Below are positions 25,656 to 34,652 of a stretch of 64,000 nt of DNA, in pieces. Position 1 is the first letter of the stretch. Each line of letters starts with the position of its first letter. This stretch comes from Thalassolituus sp. UBA674. GTDB lineage: Bacteria; Pseudomonadota; Gammaproteobacteria; Pseudomonadales; Oceanobacteraceae. The notes below the pieces were generated by a model. It saw only the letters and a program-made list of their open reading frames with translations, did no database searches and was not told where the DNA came from. Made by a program: the position numbers and the translations under genes. Location of the stretch: positions 147,373 to 211,372 of the forward strand of contig DBNK01000027.1 of assembly GCA_002298335.1 (NCBI GenBank), read 5' to 3'.

Positions 25656-27420
25656 TCACTGAGCTCTTGATGTTCTCATTGAGTTTTCGAGTTCGCTGAT
25701 CCGTTGCTTGGTTTCATTCACCAGCAGGCCGATCTCGTTGGCTGATTCGGCCGACCGCGTTGCCAGGGTACGGACTTCATCCGCGACCACCGAAAAACCT
25801 CGCCCATGATCTCCTGCTCTGGCCGCCTCAATGGCCGCATTCAGAGCCAGCAGACCAGTCTGATCCGCAATGCTGTTAATCACCGAAAGAATATCGCCGA
25901 TTTTACTGCTGGACTGCATCACCGACTCCATAGCAGTACTGGTCGAATCCCGGGAGGCTTTCTCAGCGGTGGTGTCTTTAACGAAGGCTGTATACCCGAT
26001 CTTTCCGCTGATGCGGATTTTACAGAGCGACAGCATGCCGAAAATAATATCGCCGTCCTTACGTTCGATCGTTACTTCACGTGTGGTACCCACGATCTTA
26101 TCCTCGCCGGTGCTCCGGTTCGCATCCACATAACCATCGTGATTGGTCTGTATCATGGCCGGCACCAGCATCTTCACGTTCCGACCCAGTACTTCATCAC
26201 GGGAATAACCCCACAAGGCCTCTGCCGCCTTATTAAAAAAGGTGACCACATTCTGATGATCAATAGTCACCACCGCATCCAGGGCCTGTTCCAGAGTCTG
26301 TGAAATCACCTCGTTTGCATTTTTTTCTACCGTAATATCTTTCACAAACGCGGTATAAATAATCTTGTCATCGAGGCGGACCTTTGAAAGGGATAAACTG
26401 CCCCAGACCTTCGTGCCGTCATGCCGCTCAATCTGTACCTCGCGACTGGTACCGACAATCTTATCGACCCCGGTCGTACGGTTACTGTTGACGTATTGAT
26501 CGTGGTTGGTCTGGAACATGGCGGGAACCAGCATTTTCACATTTTTCCCGATCACATCGGCGCGCGAATATCCCCAGAGTTGCTCAGCGGCTTCATTAAA
26601 AAAGGTGACACAATTATTTTCATCGATGGTCACTACAGCATCGATGGCCTGCTCGAGTGTCTGGGTAATAATTTCACGCGACTCGCGTTCAGCCGTAATG
26701 TCTTTGACAAATGCCGTATAAATCAGGGAATCCCCAATCCGGACCTTGGAAAGAGACAGACTGCCCCAGACTTTATCACCATCTTTCCGTTCGATTTCGA
26801 CTTCGCGGCTGGTGCCGACAATCTTATCCTGGCCGGTTGTCCTGTTGGCATTCACAAACTGATCATGCTGAGGCTGGATGCCTTTAGGTACCAGCATTTT
26901 GACATTATGACCGACAACCTCATCACGGGAATATCCCCAGAGTTCCTCAGCCGCACGGTTGAAGAAAGTGACACAATTGCGCTCATCAATCGTCACCACA
27001 GCATCGATAGCCTGTTCCAGCGTCTGAGTTATGACCTCACGCTGCTGGCGTTCTGCGGTGATGTCTTTCACAAATGCGGTATACAACAGACTGTTCCCTA
27101 CCCTGACCTTAGATAAAGACAGGCTACCCCAGACTTTAGTACCATCTTTACGTTCAACTTCTACTTCCCGACTAGTGCCAACAATTTTGTCCTGACCTGT
27201 ACGGCGGTTGGCATTCACATACTCATCGTGATTGGGTTGCAGGTGCAAAGGCACCAGCATTTTCACATTTTTTCCCAGAACCTCCTTTTCACTGTACCCC
27301 CAGAACTGTTCTGGCAGCACGATTAAAAAAGGTAATGCAGTTGTTTTCATCGATACTGACAACCGCATCAATGGCCTGACTCAGAACGTTTTTGTAGACA
27401 TCCCTGGCTGATCCGAACAT
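25656..27420 (-). CDS. Soluble four-PAS chemotaxis-type transducer, apparent frameshift near the 5' end
   Basis: Four PAS units (WGYS..EV.G.NVKMLVP core) are followed by a short MCP signalling tip (DQTGLLALNAAIEAARAG). No membrane segment, so cytoplasmic; BdlA-like in concept. The uninterrupted frame starts at 27371 without the beginning of PAS 1. From ATG 27420, with GAGG upstream, another frame encodes MFGSARDVYKNVLSQAIDAV and then FFNRAA, exactly the missing start. The frames join if one base is removed near 27312-27315 (GCTGCC for expected GCTGC). The repaired protein would be 587 aa. It may be a pseudogene, an error, or recoding. The PAS units repeat every 363 bp. Confidence 0.8.
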
Positions 27421-27784
27421 ACATCCCACCTCAAAGAAAAAATCATGAGAAATAAAAAATCTCGATTAATTCTTATTAATTAGAATCTTATTTGCTTTGA
27501 TTACATTCACTTCAGTTTAGAAGATGATTTGAATTAAAACCGGTTTTATCGTCAGAAAAGCAGGGAGATTCCTGAGTGAGCCTCAGAGGTTCAGAAACAG
27601 GAATTCAGCAAAGAGCAAACCGAAAACCCGTAACAGTGCCAGCTCTGAAAACATCCATAGGGCGTAGAATAAGGAAGTACAGTGGAATCACACGGCTATA
27701 AGAAAAACATTCAGAATACTTCGGATCAGCTTCTTCATCGCTGACCCCAGCCTGCCCGTTCCAGGACTCTGAGCCGCAAACTCA
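27421..27784. other. AT-rich intergenic stretch with a 14-bp palindrome
   Basis: No gene seen. The part next to the PAS-transducer start is very AT-rich and probably holds its promoter. TAAAACCGGTTTTA at 27535-27548 is a perfect palindrome, a possible operator about 115 bp upstream of the ATG at 27420. Confidence 0.5.
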
Positions 27785-28150
27785 TCACTCCTCACAGCGC
27801 CCTTCAACAACTCCCACACTGTGTAACGCATCGGTACGGGTAAAACTGATTTCATCACTCCGGATGGTGCAATTGATTTTTTTATCCAATAAGTCTTTGC
27901 GGATGATTTTCCACATACGCTCCCGTAAATATTCGTCCGGCTCTGCAGGCTCCACCATCAGATTAACAGTGGTCTTATAGTTTTTTACGATGACATTACC
28001 ATCTTTATCTTTCGCTTCAGCATAAGTACTTTGCCAGTCTGATTGTGAACTGGCCTGAGTTTTTGATGTATGAACGAATTGCTGAGAGAAACAGAGAGCG
28101 CTGTACAGCGCTGCCGGTAAAAGCAAAAGGCTCTGCCAGAGACTTTTCAT
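27785..28150 (-). CDS. Hypothetical secreted protein, 121 aa
   Basis: Start set at ATG 28150 because AAGGAG lies nine bases upstream; the frame extends to 28186 with 12 unlikely residues. The N-terminus MKSLWQSLLLLPAALYSALC is a signal peptide. The mature part is polar, with WQSTYAEAKDKDGN and an RMWKIIRKDLLDKK helix. A Cys in NCTIRSD and one in the final RCEE could pair. No family recognised. It lies alone between the transducer gene and the repeat array. Confidence 0.65.
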   Translation of the reverse strand: MKSLWQSLLLLPAALYSALCFSQQFVHTSKTQASSQSDWQSTYAEAKDKDGNVIVKNYKTTVNLMVEPAEPDEYLRERMWKIIRKDLLDKKINCTIRSDEISFTRTDALHSVGVVEGRCEE

Positions 28151-28326
28151 AGGCTTGATCTCCTTATCAACCATGAGACAAGACACCCCATATTCCTGCG
28201 GTGAACTTCAGAACCTATCAGATGGACTTCAGCAGAACAATTAAAAAGCAGTTAAACCATTAGCCTTTCCAGCATTCCTGACACTGGGAAAAGCCATTGA
28301 CTGAACCCTGGAAAAGTCACACAAGC

Positions 28327-28846
28327 GACGATAAGACAAGGCAAAATTTACTGGGTTAATGGATCCCGCGATCAAGTCGCGGGATGACGTTGAATGCATC
28401 AACGCTTCAGAACGTTGGAAATCGCGTGACGAATGCAGTAGCGATTTCGTAAAAACGTCAGGAGCACTTCTGCTGTGAGACCGTCACGAGGACGATAAGA
28501 CAAGGAAAATTTTCTGGCTGAATGGATCCCGTGGTCTGACGCCGCGGGATGACGTTGAATGCATCAACGCTTCAGAACGTTGGAAATCGCGTGACGAGCG
28601 CAGTGGCGATTTCGTAAAAGCGTCAGGAGCACTTCTACCGTGAGACCGTCACGAGCGACGATAAGACAAGGAAAATTTTCTGACTGAATGGATCCCGCGG
28701 TCTGACGCCGCGGGATGACGTTGAACGCATCAACGCTTCAGAACATTGGAAATCGCGTGACGAATGCAGTGGCGATCTCGTAAAAGCGTCAGGAGCACTT
28801 CTACCGTGAGACCGTCGCGAGCGAAGATAAGACAAGGCAAAATTTC
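28327..28846. repeat. Tandem array of three 164-166 bp units plus a fragment, each with several hairpins
   Basis: Units at 28327-28490, 28491-28656 and 28657-28822, each beginning near GACGATAAGACAAGG, with a fourth start at 28823. Each unit has: hairpin 1, ATCCCGCGG/CCGCGGGAT type (28363-28385, 28526-28550, 28692-28716); hairpin 2, CGTTGA/TCAACG (28388-28404, 28553-28569, 28719-28735); hairpin 3, GAAATCGC/GCGATTTC (28418-28448, 28583-28613, 28749-28779); and a small CGTGA/TCACG stem (weaker in the third unit). Unit 1 has A-T where the others have G-C at the loop-closing pair of hairpin 1, a compensatory change. No coding frame is conserved. The start of another copy appears at 63986. Confidence 0.85.
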
Positions 28847-28879
28847 CTGTGGGAGCGGAGCGTACAAGTAGTACGTGAG

Positions 28880-28926
28880 GTCGGCTCATGCTCCTGCAGA
28901 GCCGACATTTCCGCCATCCATGGCGG
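28880..28926. repeat. Double-hairpin segment between the repeat array and eno
   Basis: GTCGGCTC/GAGCCGAC (28880-28887 with 28899-28906, 8-bp stem) is followed by CCGCCAT/ATGGCGG (28911-28917 with 28920-28926, 7-bp stem). It lies about 50 bp downstream of the eno stop. It could slow or end eno transcription on the minus strand, though no T-run follows. Sequence style is that of a dispersed intergenic repeat. Confidence 0.55.
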
Positions 28927-28974
28927 TCACACACCAAGAAAATTTTAACGCTGTATTATCGAGCGCAGCAGGTA

Positions 28975-30267
28975 TCACTGGCCCTTAATTTCAGAACGGC
29001 CTTTATATGGGGCCTTTTCGCCCAGCTGTTCCTCAATACGCAGCAGACGGTTGTACTTAGCTACGCGGTCAGAACGGCACAGTGAACCGGTCTTGATCTG
29101 GCCAGCGGCGGTACCAACAGCCAGGTCAGCGATGGTCGCGTCTTCGGTTTCACCGGAGCGGTGAGAGATCACAGCTGTGTAGCCTGCGTCTTTCGCCATT
29201 TTGATCGCGTCCAGAGTTTCAGACAGTGAGCCGATCTGGTTGAACTTGATCAGGATGGAGTTACCGATGCCTTTTTCGATACCTTCAGCCAGAATTTTGG
29301 TGTTGGTTACGAACAGGTCATCACCCACCAGCTGCACTTTGGCACCCAGTTTTTCAGTCTGGTATTTCCAGCCGTCCCAGTCGGATTCGTCCTGACCGTC
29401 TTCGATAGATACGATCGGGTATTCCGCACACAGGTCGTACAGATAGTCGGAGAAACCTTCTGAGGTGAAGACTTTGCCTTCGCCTTTCAGATCGTACTTG
29501 CCGTCTTTGTAGAATTCAGAAGAAGCACAGTCCAGAGCCAGAGTGACGTTAGTGCCCAGCTCGTAGCCAGCGGCAGAAACGGCTTCTTTGATGGCTGCCA
29601 GGGCATCAGCGTTGGACGCCAGGTTCGGTGCGAAACCACCTTCGTCACCCACTGCAGTGTTCAGGCCTTTACCACTCAGAACTTTCTTCAGGGCGTGGAA
29701 GATTTCCGCACCACAACGCAGGGCTTCAGCGAAGGTCGGAGCGCCAACCGGCTGCACCATGAATTCCTGAATGTCGACGTTGTTGTCGGCGTGCTCACCA
29801 CCGTTGATGATGTTCATCATTGGTACTGGCATGGAGTACTGACCGGCAGTACCGTTGATGTCAGCGATATGAACGTACAGTTCAACACCTTTTGCTGCAG
29901 CGGCGGCTTTGGCGGCTGCCAGAGACACGGCCAGAATGGCGTTAGCACCCAGCTTGGCTTTGTTGTCGGTGCCATCCAGCTCCAGCATTTTGTTGTCCAG
30001 CGCGCGCTGGTCCAGAGCGTCCATACCCAGCAGAGCAGGCTTGATGATGTCGTTTACGTTAGCAACGGCTTTCTGTACGCCTTTGCCCAGGTAACGGGAT
30101 TTATCGCCATCACGCAGTTCCAGTGCTTCACGGGTACCGGTGGATGCGCCGCTCGGAGCACAGGCGGTACCGAAGAAACCGCCTTCCAGAGTGACGTCAG
30201 CTTCCACAGTCGGGTTGCCGCGTGAGTCGAGCACTTCGCGTGCTTTAATGTCGATAATAGATGCCAT
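28975..30267 (-). CDS. eno: Enolase
   Basis: Interconverts 2-phosphoglycerate and phosphoenolpyruvate. 430 aa, standard length. IDIKAREVLDSRGNPTVEADV at the start, catalytic-site GDEGGFAPN, metal ligands in SIEDGQDESDW and VGDDLFVTN, and the hallmark ILIKFNQIGSLSETLDAI followed by VISHRSGETED. The ATG has AAGGAGAAAGAA upstream. pyrG lies 211 bp upstream on the same strand; no kdsA is between them. Codon use is strongly biased, as expected for an abundant enzyme. Confidence 0.98.
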   Translation of the reverse strand: MASIIDIKAREVLDSRGNPTVEADVTLEGGFFGTACAPSGASTGTREALELRDGDKSRYLGKGVQKAVANVNDIIKPALLGMDALDQRALDNKMLELDGTDNKAKLGANAILAVSLAAAKAAAAAKGVELYVHIADINGTAGQYSMPVPMMNIINGGEHADNNVDIQEFMVQPVGAPTFAEALRCGAEIFHALKKVLSGKGLNTAVGDEGGFAPNLASNADALAAIKEAVSAAGYELGTNVTLALDCASSEFYKDGKYDLKGEGKVFTSEGFSDYLYDLCAEYPIVSIEDGQDESDWDGWKYQTEKLGAKVQLVGDDLFVTNTKILAEGIEKGIGNSILIKFNQIGSLSETLDAIKMAKDAGYTAVISHRSGETEDATIADLAVGTAAGQIKTGSLCRSDRVAKYNRLLRIEEQLGEKAPYKGRSEIKGQ

Positions 30268-30478
30268 TTCTTTCTCCTTTAAGCAGGTGTCTGAAAACTA
30301 TCTGCGTGGTCAGGGATGTGTCATCGGGCCTTCAAAAATGCTCATTTACGCTGAGTAAACTGCGCTTTTTCAGACCCTCTTCCTGTCCCTGACTGCCTCG
30401 ATGACGTTTTCAGTCTACCTGAGGGGCAGCGTTGAATATTAAACTTAAAATTGAATTAAAAGTGTGTGTTAAAAACCG

Positions 30479-32101
30479 TTAAACCTGATGATCCAGCGCC
30501 GCGGCGATAAACGCCGAGAACAGGCCATGACCGTCACGCGGGGTGGAGGTAAATTCCGGGTGGAACTGACAACCCACAAACCATGGGTGATCCGGTACTT
30601 CCACCACTTCTACCAGCTCGCCGTCCACGGAGCGGCCAGCAATGCGCAGACCAGCTTTTTCAATGTCCGGCACCAGTGACGAGTTCACTTCATAACGGTG
30701 ACGGTGGCGTTCGACGATCACGTCTTTGCCATAGGCTTCTGCGGTTTTTGATCCCGGAGTCAGAACACACTCCTGACCACCGAGGCGCATGGTGCCGCCC
30801 AGATCAGAATCTTCATCACGGGTTTCGGTATTGCCGGAGGCGTCTTTCCATTCAGTGATCAGACCAATCACCGGATGTTCAGACTCACGGGTAAATTCGG
30901 AGGAGTGTGCGTCTTTCCAGCCCACGACGTTACGGGCGTACTCGATCACAGCAACCTGCATACCCAGACAGATACCGAGGTACGGAATTTTGTTTTCACG
31001 GGCGTGCTGAACCGTGCGGATTTTGCCTTCCACACCACGGTTACCAAAGCCGCCCGGCACCAGAATGGCAGACACGCCATCCAGTACTTCCACACCTTTG
31101 CGCTCAACGTCTTCGGCATCGATGTAACGGATATTGACCTTAGTGCGGTGATGGATACCGGCGTGATCAATGGCTTCGATCAGTGACTTGTAGGCATCCA
31201 GCAGGTCCATGTATTTACCGACCATGGCGATGGTGATTTCGCGGTCCGGGTTGAGTTTGGCATCGGCCACGTCATCCCATTCGGTCAGGTCGGCTTCTTT
31301 GCAGGACAGGTCGAATTTCTCGACGATCAGATCGTCCAGACCGGCCTGATGCAGCATGCGCGGAATCTTATAAATAGTGTCAGCATCTTCCAGTGGCACA
31401 ACCGCACGCTCTTCAACGTTGGTGAAGAGTGCAATTTTGCGCAGCGAAGAGGCATCGATTTTATGATCGGAGCGACAGATGAGTACGTCCGGCTGCAGAC
31501 CGATGGAGCGCAGCTCTTTTACCGAGTGCTGGGTCGGCTTGGTTTTGGTCTCACCGGCGGTGGCAATATAAGGTACCAGCGTCAGGTGCAGTGCCAGTGC
31601 GCGTTTGGAGCCGAGTTCAACTTTCATCTGACGCACGGCTTCAAGGAAAGGCTGGGATTCGATGTCACCCACGGTACCGCCGATTTCCACCAGCGCAACG
31701 TCGGCGCCTTCACCGCCTTCGAGCACGCGGCGTTTGATTTCGTCGGTAATGTGCGGAATCACCTGCACGGTACCGCCCAGATAATCGCCGCGACGCTCTT
31801 TCGCCAGCACGTCGGTATAAATACGGCCGGTGGTGAAGTTGTTCTTGCGGGACATGGTGGTGCGGATGAAACGTTCGTAATGACCAAGGTCGAGGTCGGT
31901 TTCGGCGCCGTCGTTGGTTACGAATACTTCACCATGCTGGAAAGGGCTCATGGTACCCGGGTCTACGTTGATGTAGGGGTCCAGTTTGAGCATGGTGACT
32001 TTCAGGCCGCGGGCCTCAAGAATGGCTGCCAGTGATGCGGATGCGATGCCCTTCCCTAACGAAGAAACAACACCGCCCGTGACAAAGATAAATCGTGTCA
32101 T
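30479..32101 (-). CDS. pyrG: CTP synthase
   Basis: Amidates UTP to CTP using glutamine. Start set at ATG 32101 (MTRFIFVTGGVVSSLGKG), which gives 540 aa, the family length; the open frame extends 48 codons further upstream without homology. The synthase domain has the P-loop region and the LDPYINVDPGTMSP motif. The C-terminal class I glutamine amidotransferase has the nucleophile motif YLGICLGMQ and the His-Glu pair in CQFHPEFTSTP. Upstream of eno. Confidence 0.98.
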   Translation of the reverse strand: MTRFIFVTGGVVSSLGKGIASASLAAILEARGLKVTMLKLDPYINVDPGTMSPFQHGEVFVTNDGAETDLDLGHYERFIRTTMSRKNNFTTGRIYTDVLAKERRGDYLGGTVQVIPHITDEIKRRVLEGGEGADVALVEIGGTVGDIESQPFLEAVRQMKVELGSKRALALHLTLVPYIATAGETKTKPTQHSVKELRSIGLQPDVLICRSDHKIDASSLRKIALFTNVEERAVVPLEDADTIYKIPRMLHQAGLDDLIVEKFDLSCKEADLTEWDDVADAKLNPDREITIAMVGKYMDLLDAYKSLIEAIDHAGIHHRTKVNIRYIDAEDVERKGVEVLDGVSAILVPGGFGNRGVEGKIRTVQHARENKIPYLGICLGMQVAVIEYARNVVGWKDAHSSEFTRESEHPVIGLITEWKDASGNTETRDEDSDLGGTMRLGGQECVLTPGSKTAEAYGKDVIVERHRHRYEVNSSLVPDIEKAGLRIAGRSVDGELVEVVEVPDHPWFVGCQFHPEFTSTPRDGHGLFSAFIAAALDHQV

Positions 32102-32374
32102 AGAAGGTCCGGGAGCAGAGATAATAATGCCGTTTGAGGGAAAACAGCCAGTTGCCCGGACACGCCAGATGCCCGATATTCCCCCACTCAAGATGGGAGG
32201 GCAGAATACCAGAAAGCACCTGCAGGGTAAATTCATCTGGTGCACAAAACCGTACTCTCACACTGACCTGTGTGACATCTCTGAACAAATGTCCTGAGCC
32301 CCGCTTTCTGCCTCCCGGGAAATTCAGCGGGCAGCCGGAGACGACTTTCGGCAACGGGTCCGGCGCCCGGGGTT

Positions 32375-33409
32375 TTGCCGCAACGCTGTGTTCACTCCTG
32401 CCCTTCACACAGTCCATGCAGTACTCAGCCCGCTGGTTTACACTCAGTGCATACTCCTGACCGCGCCGAGACTGAGGACGTACCCATTAACGCGCCATCC
32501 GCACCCGACAATACCTCTCCGCAGGCTGCCCGCTTCGGCCTGTTTCTGGCCCTGAGCGCTGCCATTCTTATCTCCACCAAACCCATCATCATCAAGTGGC
32601 TGTACAGCCTGGGGATGACCGCCATCCCATTGTTGGGTGTACGTATGCTGCTGGCACTGCCCCTGTATCTGGTGATCGGCGTCGTCCTCTGGCAACGGCT
32701 GGAACAGAAACCGCTGCTCAGCCATGTCCTGCGGGCCTGTGGTGTGGGGCTGATCGGCTATTATCTGGCGTCGGTGCTGGATCTGACCGGGCTGGAGTAC
32801 GTCACCGCCCAGCTGGAACGGCTGATGCTGTATGCCTACCCGAGCCTGGTGATCCTGCTCGGAGCCGCGTTCTTCGGCATCCCCATCAGCCGCAGAGTCA
32901 TTCCACCCCTGGTGGTCACTTATCTCGGCCTGGCCATCATGTATGGTCATGACCTGGATATGGCGCCATCGGGCAGCAGTGCGGCGGACATTTCCAAAGG
33001 TACTCTGCTGATTCTCGGCAGCGCGCTGTGTTACGCCCTCTATATACTGTTCAGCAAACGTGGTGTGGCAGAACTCGGCAGCCTGCTGTTCACCTGCATT
33101 GCCATGGGATCAGCAACGCTGGCAGCTCTGCTGCATTACACCCTCACTCACGGGCTGGTGTTGCCGGAGATGGATGTTCAGCGCTGGGGAGGGACGTTTG
33201 TTCTTACGGTCTTTGCCACAGTCCTGCCATCGTTTCTGGTGAGTGAAGCCATCCGTCATATCGGCCCGGCCAAGACCAGCGTGACCGGCACCGTCGGCCC
33301 GGTAGCAACCACCCTGATGGCGGTTTTCTTTCTTGGCGAACCGCTGGGCTGGACGGGCGTGGCCGGTATGGCACTGGTTCTTTTCGGGGTTTCCCGACTG
33401 CGCACCTGA
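32375..33409 (+). CDS. EamA/DMT-family transporter
   Basis: About ten hydrophobic helices arranged as two EamA repeats; the second ends with PVATTLMAVFFLGEPLGWTG, the usual signature. Exports or imports a small metabolite; the substrate is not predictable. The start is unclear. The ATG at 32375 begins about 40 residues of non-conserved Pro/Ser/His-rich sequence with no ribosome-binding site. GTG 32447 is possible. An ATT at 32486 is preceded by GAGG at good spacing and would give 307 aa, the typical family size, but ATT starts are rare. Confidence 0.85.
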   Translation: MPQRCVHSCPSHSPCSTQPAGLHSVHTPDRAETEDVPINAPSAPDNTSPQAARFGLFLALSAAILISTKPIIIKWLYSLGMTAIPLLGVRMLLALPLYLVIGVVLWQRLEQKPLLSHVLRACGVGLIGYYLASVLDLTGLEYVTAQLERLMLYAYPSLVILLGAAFFGIPISRRVIPPLVVTYLGLAIMYGHDLDMAPSGSSAADISKGTLLILGSALCYALYILFSKRGVAELGSLLFTCIAMGSATLAALLHYTLTHGLVLPEMDVQRWGGTFVLTVFATVLPSFLVSEAIRHIGPAKTSVTGTVGPVATTLMAVFFLGEPLGWTGVAGMALVLFGVSRLRT

Positions 33410-33507
33410 TACTGAATAATCAGGTGTTCAGCTAAGGTCCTGCAAAAAAATCCTGAGATGTTAGACTGTAAAGGCCTCGTCAGGACGACGTCGCACCATC
33501 GGCTGCT

Positions 33508-33553
33508 TCAATTACAGCCATTAAATTCTTAAAAACTGAAATCAATTACAGCC
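33508..33553. promoter_or_regulatory. Direct repeat TCAATTACAGCC upstream of the porin gene
   Basis: The 12-mer occurs at 33508-33519 and 33542-33553, start-to-start 34 bp, with AT-rich sequence between. The second copy ends 17 bp before the porin ATG. The spacing is near three helical turns, so paired regulator binding is plausible. No known consensus recognised. Confidence 0.45.
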
Positions 33554-33570
33554 CGCAAGGAACCAATGTC

Positions 33571-34632
33571 ATGGCCAATCAAGGCGCATCATGGGTTTCC
33601 GGTGCAGCTGCCGCCGCGGTGTTTTTTACCGCTTCTGTGCATGCAAGTCCGGACCTGTCAGGCGGTATCTGGTTTAACTACCAGTACCAGCAAAATAATC
33701 CACAACACGAAAACTCCTGGGGAGTGATCGACAGCGAAGCCCTTGTGCTTTATGTCGACGGCGATGTCGAAGACACCCCCTGGACCTACTCCGCCGAAGC
33801 CCGTTTCGGCCCGGGCAGCTTCACCGATCCGGATAACAACAGCACCGGTGACCAGTTCGGTCTGCATAAGGCCTGGCTCGCCTATCAGATCGAGGACGGT
33901 GCAAAAATCACCCTGGGTAAAAGCCAGGTCCCCTTTGCCTGGAAAACCGCTAACTTCTGGCCCGGAGACATCTTTCTTGCCGGTTATGGCGACCAGATGG
34001 ATGTCGGGGTGAAAGCCTCCCAGACTCTGGACAGCGGTCTGCACTACGACGCCGCGCTGTATCTGGCGGATGACTGGAGCACCAGCACCGACACCATGGA
34101 CGACAACCGTCACTGGGGCAGTCAGAGCACCTACCGCAAGGTGCAGACCTTTGTCGGCAACCTCTCCTACACCTTCAGCGATGTACACACTCTGGGAATC
34201 TCAGCCCAGAAAGGCGGGCTGCAGGAGATGATCAGCGGCGAAGGCGACATCAGTGGTGACCATCAGGCCGCAGCCCTGTATTACGTAGCCAGCGCCGGTC
34301 CTCTCAGCGCCAAAGCCTCCGTTATCTCCACTGAGCGCAACCTGCCCGACGAATACGCCGACCTGACCATTGAAAACACCCGTTACGCCGGTGAACTCGG
34401 TTACAGCAGCGGCAACTGGTTCTTTTATGCCGACCTGACCTACGCCACGCCGAATACCGAAGGCAACAACAGCGATACCATCCGCGCCTTTGCGCCGGGC
34501 TTCAGCTACGACTACGGTCCGGGCTGGTTCTATCTGGAATACCTGACCCAGGACGGTTACATCGATCGCGACGGGCAGGCGCTGGAAGGAAACTTTGATG
34601 CCCTGTACGCCACCCTCGACTTTTATTTCTGA
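33571..34632 (+). CDS. Outer-membrane porin-like beta-barrel protein
   Basis: 353 aa. A signal peptide ends near VHA-SP (about 26). The mature protein consists of alternating amphipathic strands rich in Tyr/Trp/Gly and ends in YATLDFYF, with the C-terminal Phe that BAM recognises. LTLGKSQVPFAWK-type sequence (ITLGKSQVPFAWK here) resembles phosphate- or substrate-selective porins. It stands 20 bp before the BCCT transporter gene, so it probably brings the same osmolyte across the outer membrane. Confidence 0.8.
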   Translation: MANQGASWVSGAAAAAVFFTASVHASPDLSGGIWFNYQYQQNNPQHENSWGVIDSEALVLYVDGDVEDTPWTYSAEARFGPGSFTDPDNNSTGDQFGLHKAWLAYQIEDGAKITLGKSQVPFAWKTANFWPGDIFLAGYGDQMDVGVKASQTLDSGLHYDAALYLADDWSTSTDTMDDNRHWGSQSTYRKVQTFVGNLSYTFSDVHTLGISAQKGGLQEMISGEGDISGDHQAAALYYVASAGPLSAKASVISTERNLPDEYADLTIENTRYAGELGYSSGNWFFYADLTYATPNTEGNNSDTIRAFAPGFSYDYGPGWFYLEYLTQDGYIDRDGQALEGNFDALYATLDFYF

Positions 34633-34652
34633 GCTGATCCCGGAGTCCAATA

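Noticed and set aside
28327..28822. Array considered as CRISPR
   Set aside because: Units are 164-166 bp and nearly identical over their full length; no short repeats with unique spacers and no cas genes.
28635..28937. A 100-aa frame on the minus strand through the repeat array
   Set aside because: It runs through repeated, structured non-coding sequence; the frame is not maintained between units.
32102..32245. 48-residue extension of CTP synthase
   Set aside because: The family start MTRFIFVTGG is at 32101; the extension is Cys/Pro-rich without homology.
32258..32275. TCACAC/GTGTGA inverted repeat near the EamA gene considered as a CRP site
   Set aside because: The half-sites are in the opposite order from TGTGA-N6-TCACA, so it does not fit CRP.
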